From Ktedonosporobacter rubrisoli (GTDB taxonomy: Bacteria; Chloroflexota; Ktedonobacteria; Ktedonobacterales; Ktedonobacteraceae), in contig NZ_CP035758.1 of NCBI RefSeq assembly GCF_004208415.1, forward strand, positions 1,860,001 through 1,924,000: 64,000 nucleotides of DNA, in the 5' to 3' direction. A program made the translations under genes and the position numbers. The notes beneath the pieces are model-generated. The model saw only the letters and a program-made list of their open reading frames with translations. It did not search any database and had not been told where the DNA came from. Every line of letters starts with the position of its first letter. The stretch's first letter is position 1. Shown one piece after another: positions 24,458-34,053 of the stretch.

Positions 24458-25666
24458 ATGCAATTTGATCATGTATTTATTCCCTATGGTGCTTACTGGT
24501 CAACGCCGTTTGTGCGCTGGCAGGGTAGCTTTGCTCATCTCCATCCTATGCGCTTTGCCGCCGAGGTTACGAAGCGCGCTTTGGAAGAACGTCATATTGG
24601 GCCTGAAGTTTTTGATGCTCTCTTCCTGGGCATGACAGTGCCGGCGAAGCATAGTTTTTATGGTGCGCCCTGGCTGGCCGCGATGGTAGGAGCGCCGGAG
24701 ATCAGCGGGCCGGCGATCAATCAGGCTTGTGCTACATCTGCGCGTGTTATTGGCGATGCGGCCTATGAGGTTGAGATTGATAGAGAGCGTTGCATCCTGG
24801 CAATTACCTGTGATCGCACAAGCAATGGACCACACCTCTACTATCCCAATCCCCTGGGCCCTGGCGGTACCGGCGAGCATGAAGATTGGGTGACCGATAA
24901 TTTTGATTTTGATCCCTATGCCCATAATGCGATGTTGCAGACTGCCGAGAATGTAGCGGCTGAGGATACGATCTCGCGCGAGGAGCAGAACGAGGTAACC
25001 TATCTGCGTTATCAACAATATCAGGATGCTCTCAAGGATGACGCGGCATTTCATCGTCGTTACTTTGTCTCGCCCGTCGAGGTTAAAGATTCCTCTGGCC
25101 GTAAGAAGCTGGCGACGGTTCTTGATGACGAGGGCATCTATCCCACGACCCCAGAAGGGCTGGCCCGTTTGCGCCCCGTGCACGAGGGAGGAACCGTGAC
25201 CTATGGCGCTCAGACGCATCCAGCTGATGGCAATAGTGGCTTGATTCTAACCTCGCAAGAGCAGGCCAGGCAGCTTAGCCGCGATGCCAACATACAGGTC
25301 CGACTGGTGGCCTTTGGGCAGGCGCGCGCCCGCAAGGGCTATATGGCCCAGGCTACGGTTCCTGCGGCGCAGAAGGCATTGCAGGAGGCTGGAATAGATA
25401 TTAAGGATGTGAAGGTTGTGAAGACACATAATCCCTTTGCCGTAAATGATATCTATTTCTCTCGTAAGATGGGCGTCGCCCTTGACTCGTTTAATAACTT
25501 TGGCTCTTCGCTCATTTTCGGGCATCCGCAGGGACCAACCGGAATGCGCTTGACCATCGAACTGATTGAGGAGCTTGTGATGCGAGGCGGTGGCTACGGG
25601 CTCTTTGTTGGTTGCGCCGCCGGCGATACCGGTGCGGCGTTAATCGTGCACGTTGACGCAAAGTAG
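24458..25666 (+). CDS. Thiolase-family acyltransferase
   Basis: A 402-residue thiolase-fold enzyme. The nucleophilic cysteine is C91 in INQACATSA; the His region is KTHNPFAVND in place of the usual NEAFA-type motif. The second Cys is in GLFVGCAAGDTGAAL near the C terminus, after the glycine-rich RGGGYG. This pattern fits thiolases acting on CoA esters, either cleaving beta-ketoacyl-CoA or condensing acetyl-CoA. The ATG at 24458 has AGGAGA 8 bases upstream; the longer frame from 24422 lacks one. There are no other beta-oxidation genes beside it. Confidence 0.86.
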   Translation: MQFDHVFIPYGAYWSTPFVRWQGSFAHLHPMRFAAEVTKRALEERHIGPEVFDALFLGMTVPAKHSFYGAPWLAAMVGAPEISGPAINQACATSARVIGDAAYEVEIDRERCILAITCDRTSNGPHLYYPNPLGPGGTGEHEDWVTDNFDFDPYAHNAMLQTAENVAAEDTISREEQNEVTYLRYQQYQDALKDDAAFHRRYFVSPVEVKDSSGRKKLATVLDDEGIYPTTPEGLARLRPVHEGGTVTYGAQTHPADGNSGLILTSQEQARQLSRDANIQVRLVAFGQARARKGYMAQATVPAAQKALQEAGIDIKDVKVVKTHNPFAVNDIYFSRKMGVALDSFNNFGSSLIFGHPQGPTGMRLTIELIEELVMRGGGYGLFVGCAAGDTGAALIVHVDAK

Positions 25667-25738
25667 CTCAAGATTACTTATGTGTAATCAATTAATTGGT
25701 TGATGTAAGCAAAATTAGCTGCGTACCTCTCGCATCAT

Positions 25739-25769
25739 GGAACGCCATTGTCCAAAGTGATGGCGTTCC
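25739..25769. terminator. Hairpin between convergent thiolase and DinB genes
   Basis: A perfect 10-bp stem (GGAACGCCAT with ATGGCGTTCC) with an 11-base loop, 73 bp after the thiolase stop. There is no clear U run on either strand. Confidence 0.45.
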
Positions 25770-25874
25770 ACGAGAGAAAATTATCAAAAATCGATCCTAG
25801 TCCAGCCCAGGAGATTCCAGCCTTGAGAGCTACAATAGCAGAGCCGAACTGCGACTTTAGGAAGCCTTGAGTGA

Positions 25875-26366
25875 TTACAGGTTGATGGCGGGTATTCCAT
25901 GCATGCCTAAGGCGAAGGAGATCTCGCCGCCATGATGTAGATCGTGTTCAATCAGATGCCAGATAACCCACTGGCGCGTAAACGTCTCTTCTTCTCCGTC
26001 ATCATCAGTATCATGGAAGACTTCCTCCAGATCGGCAATTGTCAAGCGCTCAAGCATATTCTGGATTATCTGCCAGGTTATTTCCAGCCCGCTAACCAGT
26101 TCGGAAGCCGATCTGGTAGGCTGATCGGCACGGTCCCAGTTGCAAAGGGCGGGAAGGTGCTCGTCCTCCACTTTAAGAGCGTAATGGAGCCAGCGGGCAC
26201 GCGCGCCGATGACGTGAGTGGCGATCATGCCAATAGAGCGCAGATGTGAGGCTACGCCGAGCGTAAGCTGCTCAGCCGAGAGGGGAGCCAGAGCCGTAAC
26301 TAAATGGTGCTGATAACCATCCCAGCCCTTGTAAAAAGGTGCCAGCGATAAAGCGTGTTCGGTCAT
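25875..26366 (-). CDS. DinB-like (DfsB-type) helical metalloprotein
   Basis: A 163-residue four-helix-bundle protein of the DinB superfamily. The metal-binding histidines are recognisable in IATHVIGARARW and in WHLIEHDLHHGGEIS. Family members include thiol-dependent transferases (bacillithiol/mycothiol), but most have no assigned reaction. Stand-alone gene. Confidence 0.85.
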   Translation of the reverse strand: MTEHALSLAPFYKGWDGYQHHLVTALAPLSAEQLTLGVASHLRSIGMIATHVIGARARWLHYALKVEDEHLPALCNWDRADQPTRSASELVSGLEITWQIIQNMLERLTIADLEEVFHDTDDDGEEETFTRQWVIWHLIEHDLHHGGEISFALGMHGIPAINL

Positions 26367-26948
26367 GAATGTTTCTCTCTTCTTTCATGTTTTGCATAAA
26401 GCAACGAGGGCAAGAATTCGCCCGATCAACGCTCAACGAGGATGCAATTAAGGAATAGGGGTTTTGTATTTTGGAGAAGATGCGCGGCCAGGCGAAAAGC
26501 TGCCGGCCGAAGCGCTGATGCATAAGTAGTATGCGTGAAGATGAAAAGCTGGCGTAGGTTCTGAAAAGCTGCAGATTCCGTAAGCAAGGCCCGAATTAAC
26601 AAGCCCTTCCACGCATAGCTGACAAATTACATAACCCCTTTAAGAAGAATATTTTCTCCATATCACTTTCTCCTTTCAGCTACCGTGGAACGTCGTTCAA
26701 TAGCGCGAGTATAGCATAAGGCCTGCTCCCTGGCAAGCCAAATTTTTACATTCTGTTCAGCCTGGCTGAAACTCAGGTGAGCCAGAACGTTGTTGAACTG
26801 AAAAGTCAAGCTCTGCTGAGCAGCCGCTAGAAGCATAAAAACAGCGTGCTGCTATGTATATTAAGGAAGGCCATTTGCCGTAATGGACTCTTATTGCGCT
26901 GGCCTTTCCTTCTTGGCGGCTTGATTGGTGATGGCGAGAGATGGACGA
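26367..26948. other. Intergenic region
   Basis: About 580 bp between the DinB start and the WYL-regulator stop. I see no coding signature, structured RNA or repeat. Only the DinB promoter is expected, at its left end. Confidence 0.4.
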
Positions 26949-27983
26949 TCAGGGCGTGTTATTTTCTGGGCGGGCTACGAGGGAAATCGGCGTATCCTGT
27001 CCGTCAACTCGCTCAAACACTTTGGTTGCTGACTGCTCCGCGTGGTTGGCAAGAGTATGAGCATAGTGTTGAATAGCGGCACGCAATTCTGGGGGATGAT
27101 GGATAATAAAAGGGACGCCAAGGCCGGCGAGGAAGCGGGCCACCCAGGGTAGATCTGCAACGTCACCGCGCATGATCACGCCGTTGTCAGCTGCTATAAA
27201 CTGAGCCTTAGAAAGTCGGGTCTGGCGCTGCACCTCTTCTAAGGTTATCTGTAGCCAAACCTCGATCCGCCAGGTGCGGGGGACCGAAGCGAGCGCCCGC
27301 TGCACTTCCTCCAGGGCCTGGAAGTTGTCAGGCGGCGAGAAAGTGTCAGCGAGAACCTCGATTTGCAGGATTCGATCCAGGCGAAAGAGGCGTTGCCCCT
27401 GCCGCAGGTGACAATAGCCTATTGTATACCAGAAGCCCTCATGATAGACGACACCGTAGGGATCGAAGGTACGGGTTGTCTCATTGGAATGGGCTGATTG
27501 ATAGCGCAGCTCCACGCAATGCGCGCTCTGAATGGCCGAGCTAAGGGCCATCACAACTGAGGCCTGAGGCGCTACCTCAAATGAACTGCTCCAGAAATGG
27601 ACTGTCTGTTCTATAGCCTGGACGCGCGAACGAGTTGTGGTAGGAAGAACGCGTTCGACCTTGGCCAGGAGGCTCTCAAGCGCTGGCGATGTGCGCGTGA
27701 TGCCGTGCTTACGTGCTAACAACAGGCTTAAGGTTAGCGCTGTGGCCTCATCCTCGGTGAAGATAAGCGGAGGTAGCTTGTAGCCAGGACGCAGGCGATA
27801 GGCCCCGTAGCGACCGCGCTCGGACTCAACAGGGATGCCAAGGTCGACGAGCATGGCTATATAATCTCGTACGGTCCGAATATTTACTTCCAGCCGACGC
27901 GCGAGATCGGGACCCGTCATACGCCCATGTGATAGCAGAAGCTCTAAGACTGTCAGCACCCGGGCTGTAGGCCGATAGACCAC
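26949..27983 (-). CDS. YafY/WYL-domain transcriptional regulator
   Basis: A 344-residue regulator with an HTH_11 winged helix at residues 1-60 (RVLTVLELLLSHGRMTGPDL, ARRLEVNIRTVRDYIAML) and a WYL ligand-binding domain around 150-225 (VVYHEGFWYTIGYCHLRQGQRLFRLDRI). A WCX C-terminal domain ends in the HPPELRAAIQHYA helix. WYL domains typically sense nucleotides or other small ligands. GTG start behind GGTAAGGG. Stand-alone; target unknown. Confidence 0.9.
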   Translation of the reverse strand: MVYRPTARVLTVLELLLSHGRMTGPDLARRLEVNIRTVRDYIAMLVDLGIPVESERGRYGAYRLRPGYKLPPLIFTEDEATALTLSLLLARKHGITRTSPALESLLAKVERVLPTTTRSRVQAIEQTVHFWSSSFEVAPQASVVMALSSAIQSAHCVELRYQSAHSNETTRTFDPYGVVYHEGFWYTIGYCHLRQGQRLFRLDRILQIEVLADTFSPPDNFQALEEVQRALASVPRTWRIEVWLQITLEEVQRQTRLSKAQFIAADNGVIMRGDVADLPWVARFLAGLGVPFIIHHPPELRAAIQHYAHTLANHAEQSATKVFERVDGQDTPISLVARPENNTP

Positions 27984-28063
27984 TTTTTTCCCTTACCTCC
28001 ATTGAAAGATCTTCAATCAGGGTCAATTTTACCATCTTTTCGGCATATACTCAATCAGTTCCT

Positions 28064-28876
28064 TCAGTTGTAGAGCCGATCTATGGCTGCAAATAAGGCA
28101 GGCTCATCCACCTGAAGTGACAGGGAATAGCCGGAAAGACCTTCGGTTTCCTGCCAGACGTGGCGAATCCAGTTCCAGAGAGCTCGCGCGGCGCGCCGTA
28201 TCTCCTGTTGGGAAGGCGCGCCTGGCCATACCTGTGTCAGCAAAGCCTGCTCTTCTGACGTAAGAACCTGCTCAGTATAGCGGTAGGAATGTGCATATAT
28301 GCCGCGCAGTGCCGCCAGCAGAGTGTATAACTCGGATGTTGCCTCCGTTAGCATTCCTAGCGCACACCAGCTATCGCCGCTGGCATTTTTGCGGTTGAGA
28401 TAGATGTAATTATCGATGGCATTCTCTATCTTTGCGCGTGCCTGATCAGCAGACACCTCAACTGTTTGCTCCTGGCGAGTGCTCAGAAGCTGTTCCAGAA
28501 ACCGGGTGCTATCTTTGATGAGGCGAACCTGCGAAGGCGCAGGGAGCGTTCTCTCGACTGCTGGCCGATGTATAGCCAGGTCGATTGGCTGCCAATCGAC
28601 ATCTAAGAAAGCCGTGTAAAAAGAGCTTTCACCTGCGTATCTATGGTAGAGAAATTGGATGTTCCCTAGCAGCCGCAAGAGCTCGCGCACTGTGTTCTTG
28701 CAGGCGACATAGGCGTCATCAGTCAGCCATATTTCGATATCAAGATCGGAAAAGCGGTTGGCAGTTCCACGCCCTAGCGAGCCAGTGTAAAGCATTCCTA
28801 ACACGCGTTGATCGGCCTGGATAGCTGCTTCAAATCGTTGCAAGGGTATGGGAGATTGATAGCTGGCCTCATGCAT
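28064..28876 (-). CDS. Nucleotidyltransferase-domain protein
   Basis: A 270-residue protein. The N-terminal Pol-beta-like nucleotidyltransferase site is intact: GSLGRGTANRFSDLDIEI, with the GS pair at 32-33 and catalytic D44/D46. The rest is helical. The layout resembles aminoglycoside nucleotidyltransferase-like proteins, which inactivate drugs by adding AMP, but no specific drug class can be claimed. It lies 36 bp downstream of the FAD monooxygenase stop and may share its transcript. Confidence 0.82.
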   Translation of the reverse strand: MHEASYQSPIPLQRFEAAIQADQRVLGMLYTGSLGRGTANRFSDLDIEIWLTDDAYVACKNTVRELLRLLGNIQFLYHRYAGESSFYTAFLDVDWQPIDLAIHRPAVERTLPAPSQVRLIKDSTRFLEQLLSTRQEQTVEVSADQARAKIENAIDNYIYLNRKNASGDSWCALGMLTEATSELYTLLAALRGIYAHSYRYTEQVLTSEEQALLTQVWPGAPSQQEIRRAARALWNWIRHVWQETEGLSGYSLSLQVDEPALFAAIDRLYN

Positions 28877-28912
28877 TGTCTAGCTCCTTTAGAAGTGTCC
28901 CGATAAAACTGT

Positions 28913-30496
28913 TTATAGACATAATACACGCTTTGTCACCTCATCAAGCTCGGATTGAGGATTGCCAGGTAACTCCCGGCTGCGCCAGGCCACGAATCCG
29001 TCTGGCCTGACCAGCACCGCACCCCGGGCGCTTACTCCATAGAGCTGCTGCCAGCTCTCCTCAAGTTCCTGGAGATCTGCTTGCGGACCGATGCTGTAGA
29101 TTGCACAATTCAGTTTGCGCTGAGCTGCTATCATTTCCAGAGCTGTACGCCAGGCCGTACCTTCTGGGCCAAGAAGCAATACGAAATGCGAACCAAACAG
29201 ATCAAGTGTTGAGATGCGTCGTCCCAGCTGCTCTAGCCAGACATGGGGAGCTCGTGTTCCTGGCTGGCCGTTTAGCTCGATATGATCGAGAGGAGCCTGA
29301 TAATTACCCTCGGCGAGGATGGCTTGTGAATGATACTGGTAGCCGGCAGTGACAACAGTTTCGTCGGCCAACTGAGCCTGTGTCGAACGTGTACGTGCCT
29401 GTAGATAGCGCAAGCTTGCCTGCTCGACCACAAAATTGATTACTGGGCGGCGTTCCTCATCATAGGTAGCTAGCAAGTCCGGCCCGGCCTGGCCCTTCAG
29501 GACTGCAGCAAGTTTCCAGGCCAGATTATGCGCATCCTGAATTCCTGTATTCGCCCCGAAGGCTCCCGTAGGAGGCATTACATGAGCCGCATCACCTACC
29601 AGGAAGATTCTCCCGGCCACAAGGCTATTAGCTGTGCGTGAGGCAACTTCCCAGGGCAGAATACTAATGATCTCAATAGGTAACTCAGGCAGACCAATTG
29701 CCTGGCGTAGATAGCTCAGGCAGCGCTCAGGTGGAAAATCCTTGGGCCTCTCTCCTGCTTCGGGATGGTAGGTAATATGAAACATCCAGCGATCTTTGTT
29801 GTTAATCGAGATGAGTATACCAGGGCTGGCAGGATTCTCGATGCTGCAGATGCCGAACTCGCGCCCCTCTACTAGCTTGCTCAAGTCAGCCTGAAAGTAG
29901 ACGTTGAGTTGATGATCTAGCGTTCCCAATCCTGACATCCCTATCCCCAGGCTACGACGTATCGGGCTGGCTGCTCCATCGGCAGCAATCACGTAATCGG
30001 CGTGAAGATCTTGTAACTCGCCTGTCGCGCGTTCCTGGAAGAGTGCTGTTACCCCTGTTGCGTCCTGTTCCAGCTTGATAAGCTGCACACCAAAATGTAG
30101 ATCAACGCCCCGTTGCTGAGCGGCCGCGTACAAAATCGGCTCTACATTGTCCTGCGCACACATGCACCAGGAAGCTGGGCTGATGCGCGCGATCAGATCT
30201 GCTGCGAGGTTTTGTGGCATCGATACAAACTGCAGCTCCTGGCCGGCCAGGGTATCTACGCGAAGCCAGCCCCGACTATTTATCAGCTCCGCTCCGGCAA
30301 TACGGATTTGCTCGTCCAGACCTAATGAGCGCATGAGTTCCATTGTGCGAAAGTTGAGGCCTCTGGCTCGTGGATGGATAGATGTACCCGGGTGCCGTTC
30401 GATCAAGCAGGCAGAGATGCCAGATTGGGCAAGAAAAAGGGCAGATGACAGACCTGCCAGGCCACCACCAACAATTAAAACAGATGTATGCAACAT
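28913..30496 (-). CDS. FAD-dependent aromatic monooxygenase
   Basis: A 527-residue group A flavin monooxygenase. It has the Rossmann FAD motif GGGLAG (10-15) with ERHPGTSIHPRARGLN, the substrate-domain DG motif (YVIAADGAASPIRRSLGI), the second FAD motif GRIFLVGDAAHVMPPTGAFGANTG, and a C-terminal thioredoxin-like domain (~400-527). This matches polyketide/antibiotic hydroxylases. It is on the same strand as the TetR gene, which ends 100 bp upstream, so it may be controlled by it. Confidence 0.9.
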   Translation of the reverse strand: MLHTSVLIVGGGLAGLSSALFLAQSGISACLIERHPGTSIHPRARGLNFRTMELMRSLGLDEQIRIAGAELINSRGWLRVDTLAGQELQFVSMPQNLAADLIARISPASWCMCAQDNVEPILYAAAQQRGVDLHFGVQLIKLEQDATGVTALFQERATGELQDLHADYVIAADGAASPIRRSLGIGMSGLGTLDHQLNVYFQADLSKLVEGREFGICSIENPASPGILISINNKDRWMFHITYHPEAGERPKDFPPERCLSYLRQAIGLPELPIEIISILPWEVASRTANSLVAGRIFLVGDAAHVMPPTGAFGANTGIQDAHNLAWKLAAVLKGQAGPDLLATYDEERRPVINFVVEQASLRYLQARTRSTQAQLADETVVTAGYQYHSQAILAEGNYQAPLDHIELNGQPGTRAPHVWLEQLGRRISTLDLFGSHFVLLLGPEGTAWRTALEMIAAQRKLNCAIYSIGPQADLQELEESWQQLYGVSARGAVLVRPDGFVAWRSRELPGNPQSELDEVTKRVLCL

Positions 30497-30596
30497 AGTA
30501 AGGCATCCTTTCCTCTATTCTCTATGTTACGACATGTTAAGCAGACAAGCGCATTAACAAATGTCCAGGCTTTTTGAATAGGGAAAACTCATTGTT

Positions 30597-31181
30597 TCAG
30601 CTTGTGAGCCAGCGTTCAAGCTGAGTTACAAGCTTTTCAGAAGAAGGTAGAATAGGTTCAACTAAGGACATGCCAAGAACGCACATGATCAAAAGCGTTG
30701 CCGCACTTTCCGGGTCCAGGTCCGCGCGCAATTCACCTTGTTGTAAGCCAGCTGCCAATAATGCGGTCACATAGTGATGCAAGGATTGGTAATTGGCCAA
30801 AACGATGTCCCGAATAGCCGGGTCCTGCTTGGCGCGCAAAGCAAATTCATCAAGAACGAGCCAGAGCGTGGGGTCTTCATGAACCTGCTGGTAGCTGGAT
30901 GCCACGAAGCGATGCACGCGCTCTAATATCGTATCTCCTTTCTGCTCTGCCAGTGCCGTGACCTGCGAGCGCTGCTGTACTGCATACTGTAAAACTGCCC
31001 TGATCAGCATCTCTTTGGTAGGAAAATAATGGTGTAGAGTGGCATGAGTGATCCCGACTTGCGCGGCTATATCGCGCGTGCGCAGCTCTCCAAGCCCGTG
31101 GCTGGCGATGCTCTGATATGCGGCCTCAATGAGTGCCTGGCGGCGTTCTTCGGCTCTTGCCCTGCTACGCTGATCCGCCAT
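30597..31181 (-). CDS. TetR/AcrR-family regulator
   Basis: A 194-residue regulator with an N-terminal HTH (RRQALIEAAYQSIASHGL, TRDIAAQVGITHATLHHYFPTKEML) and a helical ligand-binding domain. A TTG at 31196 is possible, but AGGGAG precedes the ATG at 31181. Upstream are two near-identical palindromes (31204-31223 and 31248-31263), which are very probably its own operators. It is divergent from the NmrA-type gene and upstream of the monooxygenase; both are candidate targets. Confidence 0.92.
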   Translation of the reverse strand: MADQRSRARAEERRQALIEAAYQSIASHGLGELRTRDIAAQVGITHATLHHYFPTKEMLIRAVLQYAVQQRSQVTALAEQKGDTILERVHRFVASSYQQVHEDPTLWLVLDEFALRAKQDPAIRDIVLANYQSLHHYVTALLAAGLQQGELRADLDPESAATLLIMCVLGMSLVEPILPSSEKLVTQLERWLTS

Positions 31182-31203
31182 GTCTACTCCCTTCAATGTT
31201 TGT

Positions 31204-31223
31204 TATCTACCATCTGGTAGATA
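31204..31223. promoter_or_regulatory. TetR operator, site 1
   Basis: A palindrome with core TCTACCANNTGGTAGA (20 bp symmetric in total), starting 23 bp upstream of the TetR ATG. It matches site 2 across the core. Confidence 0.75.
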
Positions 31224-31247
31224 GTATAGTATAAAACATACTCGTTG

Positions 31248-31263
31248 TCTACCATTTGGTAGA
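31248..31263. promoter_or_regulatory. TetR operator, site 2
   Basis: The second copy of TCTACCANNTGGTAGA. Its centre is 42 bp from the centre of site 1, about four helical turns, so two dimers could bind on the same DNA face. Confidence 0.75.
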
Positions 31264-31512
31264 TAAAATGCGGAATTGTAAATGTCCATAGAAATAGACC
31301 TTACTTAGACTTTTGGGTAGCCGCAATACTGGCCGTTGGTCTGATGGCAAAGATATGCTCCAGCGTTATACTTAGCACAGACATCCGAAAAAGAAAAATA
31401 CTGTATAAAATCTGGGGAAAGCTAGTTATCTAGAAGCGCCAAGGCTTGACACTTGCTTTAGGTGAAAAAAGGTAAAACGAGTCTTTTATATAAAGACGGA
31501 AGGAATAGGAAA

Positions 31513-32286
31513 ATGTTAACAATACTTGTAACCGGAGCTACGGGAGCATTGGGGCGCGAAGTGGTACAGCAGTTGCTTCAACAGCAGCATCAGGTCCGTA
31601 TCTATACCCATAAATCGCCCCCAACTGCAGCGGAGAATATAGAAGTCTACCAGGGAGATCTGCGCACAGGCGAGGGACTGATAGAGGCAACTCGCGGTGT
31701 GGATAGTATTATACACTGCGCAACCTTCTTCGATGAGGGATATGTCACGGATCGGCAGGGGACACGCCATCTCATAGAGGCTGCTTTAAAGAACGGCTCG
31801 CCTCATTTGATATATATCTCTATTGTCGGAGTTGATCGCAGCTCATTTTCCTACTTCCAGATGAAGCGCGAAGTGGAGAAGATGATAGAGAGTTCTGGCT
31901 TGCCCTGGAGCATTTTGCGCACGACGCAATTTCATAACTTTGTCTTGAATATCATTACTTCCCTTGAAGACAAGCAAAGCTCTACCCTGACACTGCCAGA
32001 TGGCGTACGCTTTCAATCCATAGATGGAAGCGAAGTTGCCCAGGCTCTAGCTAGGCTTGCCTCACAGCAGGCTGCTGGATATCTTCCAGAGATGGGAGGG
32101 CCCCAGATCCTTACGCTTGCAGAGATGGCGCAAAGTTATCAACGTGTCTACGCTAAGCAAAACAACATAAGGCTAGAGCCGCTGCAAGGTGAGATGTACG
32201 AGGCCTTTCGCTCGGGGGTAAATTTGGTGCCAGAGCGGGCTGTGGGCCAGATCACCTGGGAAACATTCTTGCGCCAGCGTGCCTGA
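31513..32286 (+). CDS. NmrA-like NAD(P)-binding reductase
   Basis: A 257-residue atypical short-chain dehydrogenase. It has a Rossmann motif at the start (LVTGATGALGREVV), followed by VYQGDL, IIHCATF, YISIVGVD and LRTTQFHNF, the NmrA/TMR pattern that binds NAD(P). The ATG at 31513 (AGGAATAGGA just upstream) fits the family start; the frame opens at 31462. Divergent from the TetR gene with its two operators, so likely repressed by it. Confidence 0.87.
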   Translation: MLTILVTGATGALGREVVQQLLQQQHQVRIYTHKSPPTAAENIEVYQGDLRTGEGLIEATRGVDSIIHCATFFDEGYVTDRQGTRHLIEAALKNGSPHLIYISIVGVDRSSFSYFQMKREVEKMIESSGLPWSILRTTQFHNFVLNIITSLEDKQSSTLTLPDGVRFQSIDGSEVAQALARLASQQAAGYLPEMGGPQILTLAEMAQSYQRVYAKQNNIRLEPLQGEMYEAFRSGVNLVPERAVGQITWETFLRQRA

Positions 32287-32378
32287 CCGGTTCGCCTGCC
32301 TTCCATTTTATGCGTTGGATGAGCTGCCTGTAAATGGCCAGCTCGTCCCAAATGGGCAAACTACCCCAGCGGCTAGCT

Positions 32379-32939
32379 CTAGCGAAGATTCAGGTGTTGC
32401 AAGATATACTCAACTGTCTCCTCGGGAGTCTGCTCAGAAGTATCAACCCATAGACCGATACCGGCCATGGTACTGCGTAAGGCCTGGTCGAGGTAGGTAG
32501 CCCAGGTCTCGCCTAAAGGCTGTTTGGCCCGATTGACATCGCGTTGGTGCGCCACAGTTTCCACGCTGGGAGCCAATACGACGAGCGAAAAAGGAATGCC
32601 CAGCAATTCTTCTTGCAAATGCTGCCAGCGTTCCCCCATAATGATGTCATCGAGCACGGCCGTAAAGCCTGCCACCTGGAATGAGCGCGCCAACAGGCAC
32701 ATATTTTTGAGGCGCAGGCGCAATTGATTGGCGGCCTCACTCTCATCCTCCTGGCCAGGCTCACCTACCCATACTGCGCCGGATACAATCATATGATGGA
32801 GTACATCCGCCTCTATATGCACGCCACGCGCAAAGCGCTGGGCAAGTAAACGCGCAATGGTAGATTTTCCTGCCGCCTGAATGCCGGTGATGGCGATAAT
32901 AGCAGGGCGAGTGTTGAGCAAAGGCTGATCAATAGACAT
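32379..32939 (-). CDS. Small P-loop kinase/ATPase
   Basis: A 186-residue P-loop protein with Walker A GIQAAGKST near the N terminus, then HIEADVLHHM, and later TAVLDDIIMG and VVLAPSVETVAHQRDVNRAKQ, a lid-like R-rich segment. It resembles small-molecule phosphotransferases (chloramphenicol phosphotransferase/zeta-toxin-like AAA_33). The frame is open to 33182, but GGAGG sits just before the ATG at 32939. It starts 20 bp after the GNAT stop, so the two form an operon. Confidence 0.83.
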   Translation of the reverse strand: MSIDQPLLNTRPAIIAITGIQAAGKSTIARLLAQRFARGVHIEADVLHHMIVSGAVWVGEPGQEDESEAANQLRLRLKNMCLLARSFQVAGFTAVLDDIIMGERWQHLQEELLGIPFSLVVLAPSVETVAHQRDVNRAKQPLGETWATYLDQALRSTMAGIGLWVDTSEQTPEETVEYILQHLNLR

Positions 32940-32959
32940 GGGTCCTCCAGGGGTTAACA

Positions 32960-33955
32960 CTACATCTGTTTGCGGTAGCGCGGCCAGCGCTTGACTATAG
33001 TATAACCTACGCTCTCGTAGAGGTGTACCGAGCGGCTCGGATTCTCGGCGATAGTGGATAGTTCGGCCTGGCGCACTCCGCGTTCCTGAAAGCCCCTGAG
33101 TGTATGAGTCATTAAGGTACGGGCTAAGCCCCGGCGCCGCCAGGGTTGCTGTACGGCCACCCAGGGCGTATGTCCGCCGCACTCATCGATTTCGTTGATG
33201 ACCAATCCTGCTATCTGATCGCCGGCCCAGGCCACGAACCAGAGCCGTGTATCAGTTTCCGGCAGCTTTAAGTCGGAGAGATATTCCTCATAGCTCCGTT
33301 CGATGTAACCAAGGTTTGAAGCGCGGAATACCTCCTCGTTAGCGCTATAGATTGCATAATGCTGCTCGGGCTGCACAGGGCGTAATTCCAGGCCATCAGG
33401 CAAGGGAAGAGGCTGGATTGGCTGCAGTGGCAAGTGACAGCTCATCTGTACAACTGTAAAGGCGGCGTGATAACCCTCGTTTAGCAATAAGGCAAGATGC
33501 CCTGGCTGTTGCTCATTGGCATTTGCCCCAAACATACGCTGCTCGCTGGGACGATGGGTGCTCGCTATCTGTCGTAGGCGTTGCTCCTGCCAGCGTAAGA
33601 GGGCGCGACCGATCCCTTTACGTCTCCACTCAGGCAGCAACCAGCCCAGATGCAGATAGAGTTGCGTGCCATCAGCTTCTGTCCACCAATCGAGCCAGGT
33701 GTAGCCAATAAGCTTGCCATTGACTTCGGCAAGCAAGCAGTCCCGCAAAGGATTGCTCGGGCTATCATGTCCGGCTGGATCAGGGCCAGGCAGCCAGATA
33801 TCGCTATCAGCGGCTCTCACTCCCTGGCGCACAGCCTCGATGCCCTCCAGATCAGCTTCTCCACGATATAGCCGAAATGTCAATCCAGGAATCCGGGGAG
33901 CTGTGGGTAGGATGATTGAGTTCTCTAGTGATCTGGCGGGATCGCCATATTGCAT
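32960..33955 (-). CDS. Tandem GNAT acetyltransferase
   Basis: A 331-residue protein with two GNAT domains. Domain 1 (~25-160) has LGWLLPEWRRKGIGRALL as its acetyl-CoA motif; domain 2 (~185-331) has WVAVQQPWRRRGLARTLM and NPSRSVHLYESVGY. This two-domain form is like mycothiol-synthase-related proteins, but the substrate is unknown. Confidence 0.88.
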   Translation of the reverse strand: MQYGDPARSLENSIILPTAPRIPGLTFRLYRGEADLEGIEAVRQGVRAADSDIWLPGPDPAGHDSPSNPLRDCLLAEVNGKLIGYTWLDWWTEADGTQLYLHLGWLLPEWRRKGIGRALLRWQEQRLRQIASTHRPSEQRMFGANANEQQPGHLALLLNEGYHAAFTVVQMSCHLPLQPIQPLPLPDGLELRPVQPEQHYAIYSANEEVFRASNLGYIERSYEEYLSDLKLPETDTRLWFVAWAGDQIAGLVINEIDECGGHTPWVAVQQPWRRRGLARTLMTHTLRGFQERGVRQAELSTIAENPSRSVHLYESVGYTIVKRWPRYRKQM

Positions 33956-34053
33956 AAAATAGCCACTTTCTCCTAATTATAGATCTACATACATGCTTTT
34001 CTCAGTATACCACTGGTGTATGCTTAACGATAGATCTGCAAATACGCTAAAAT

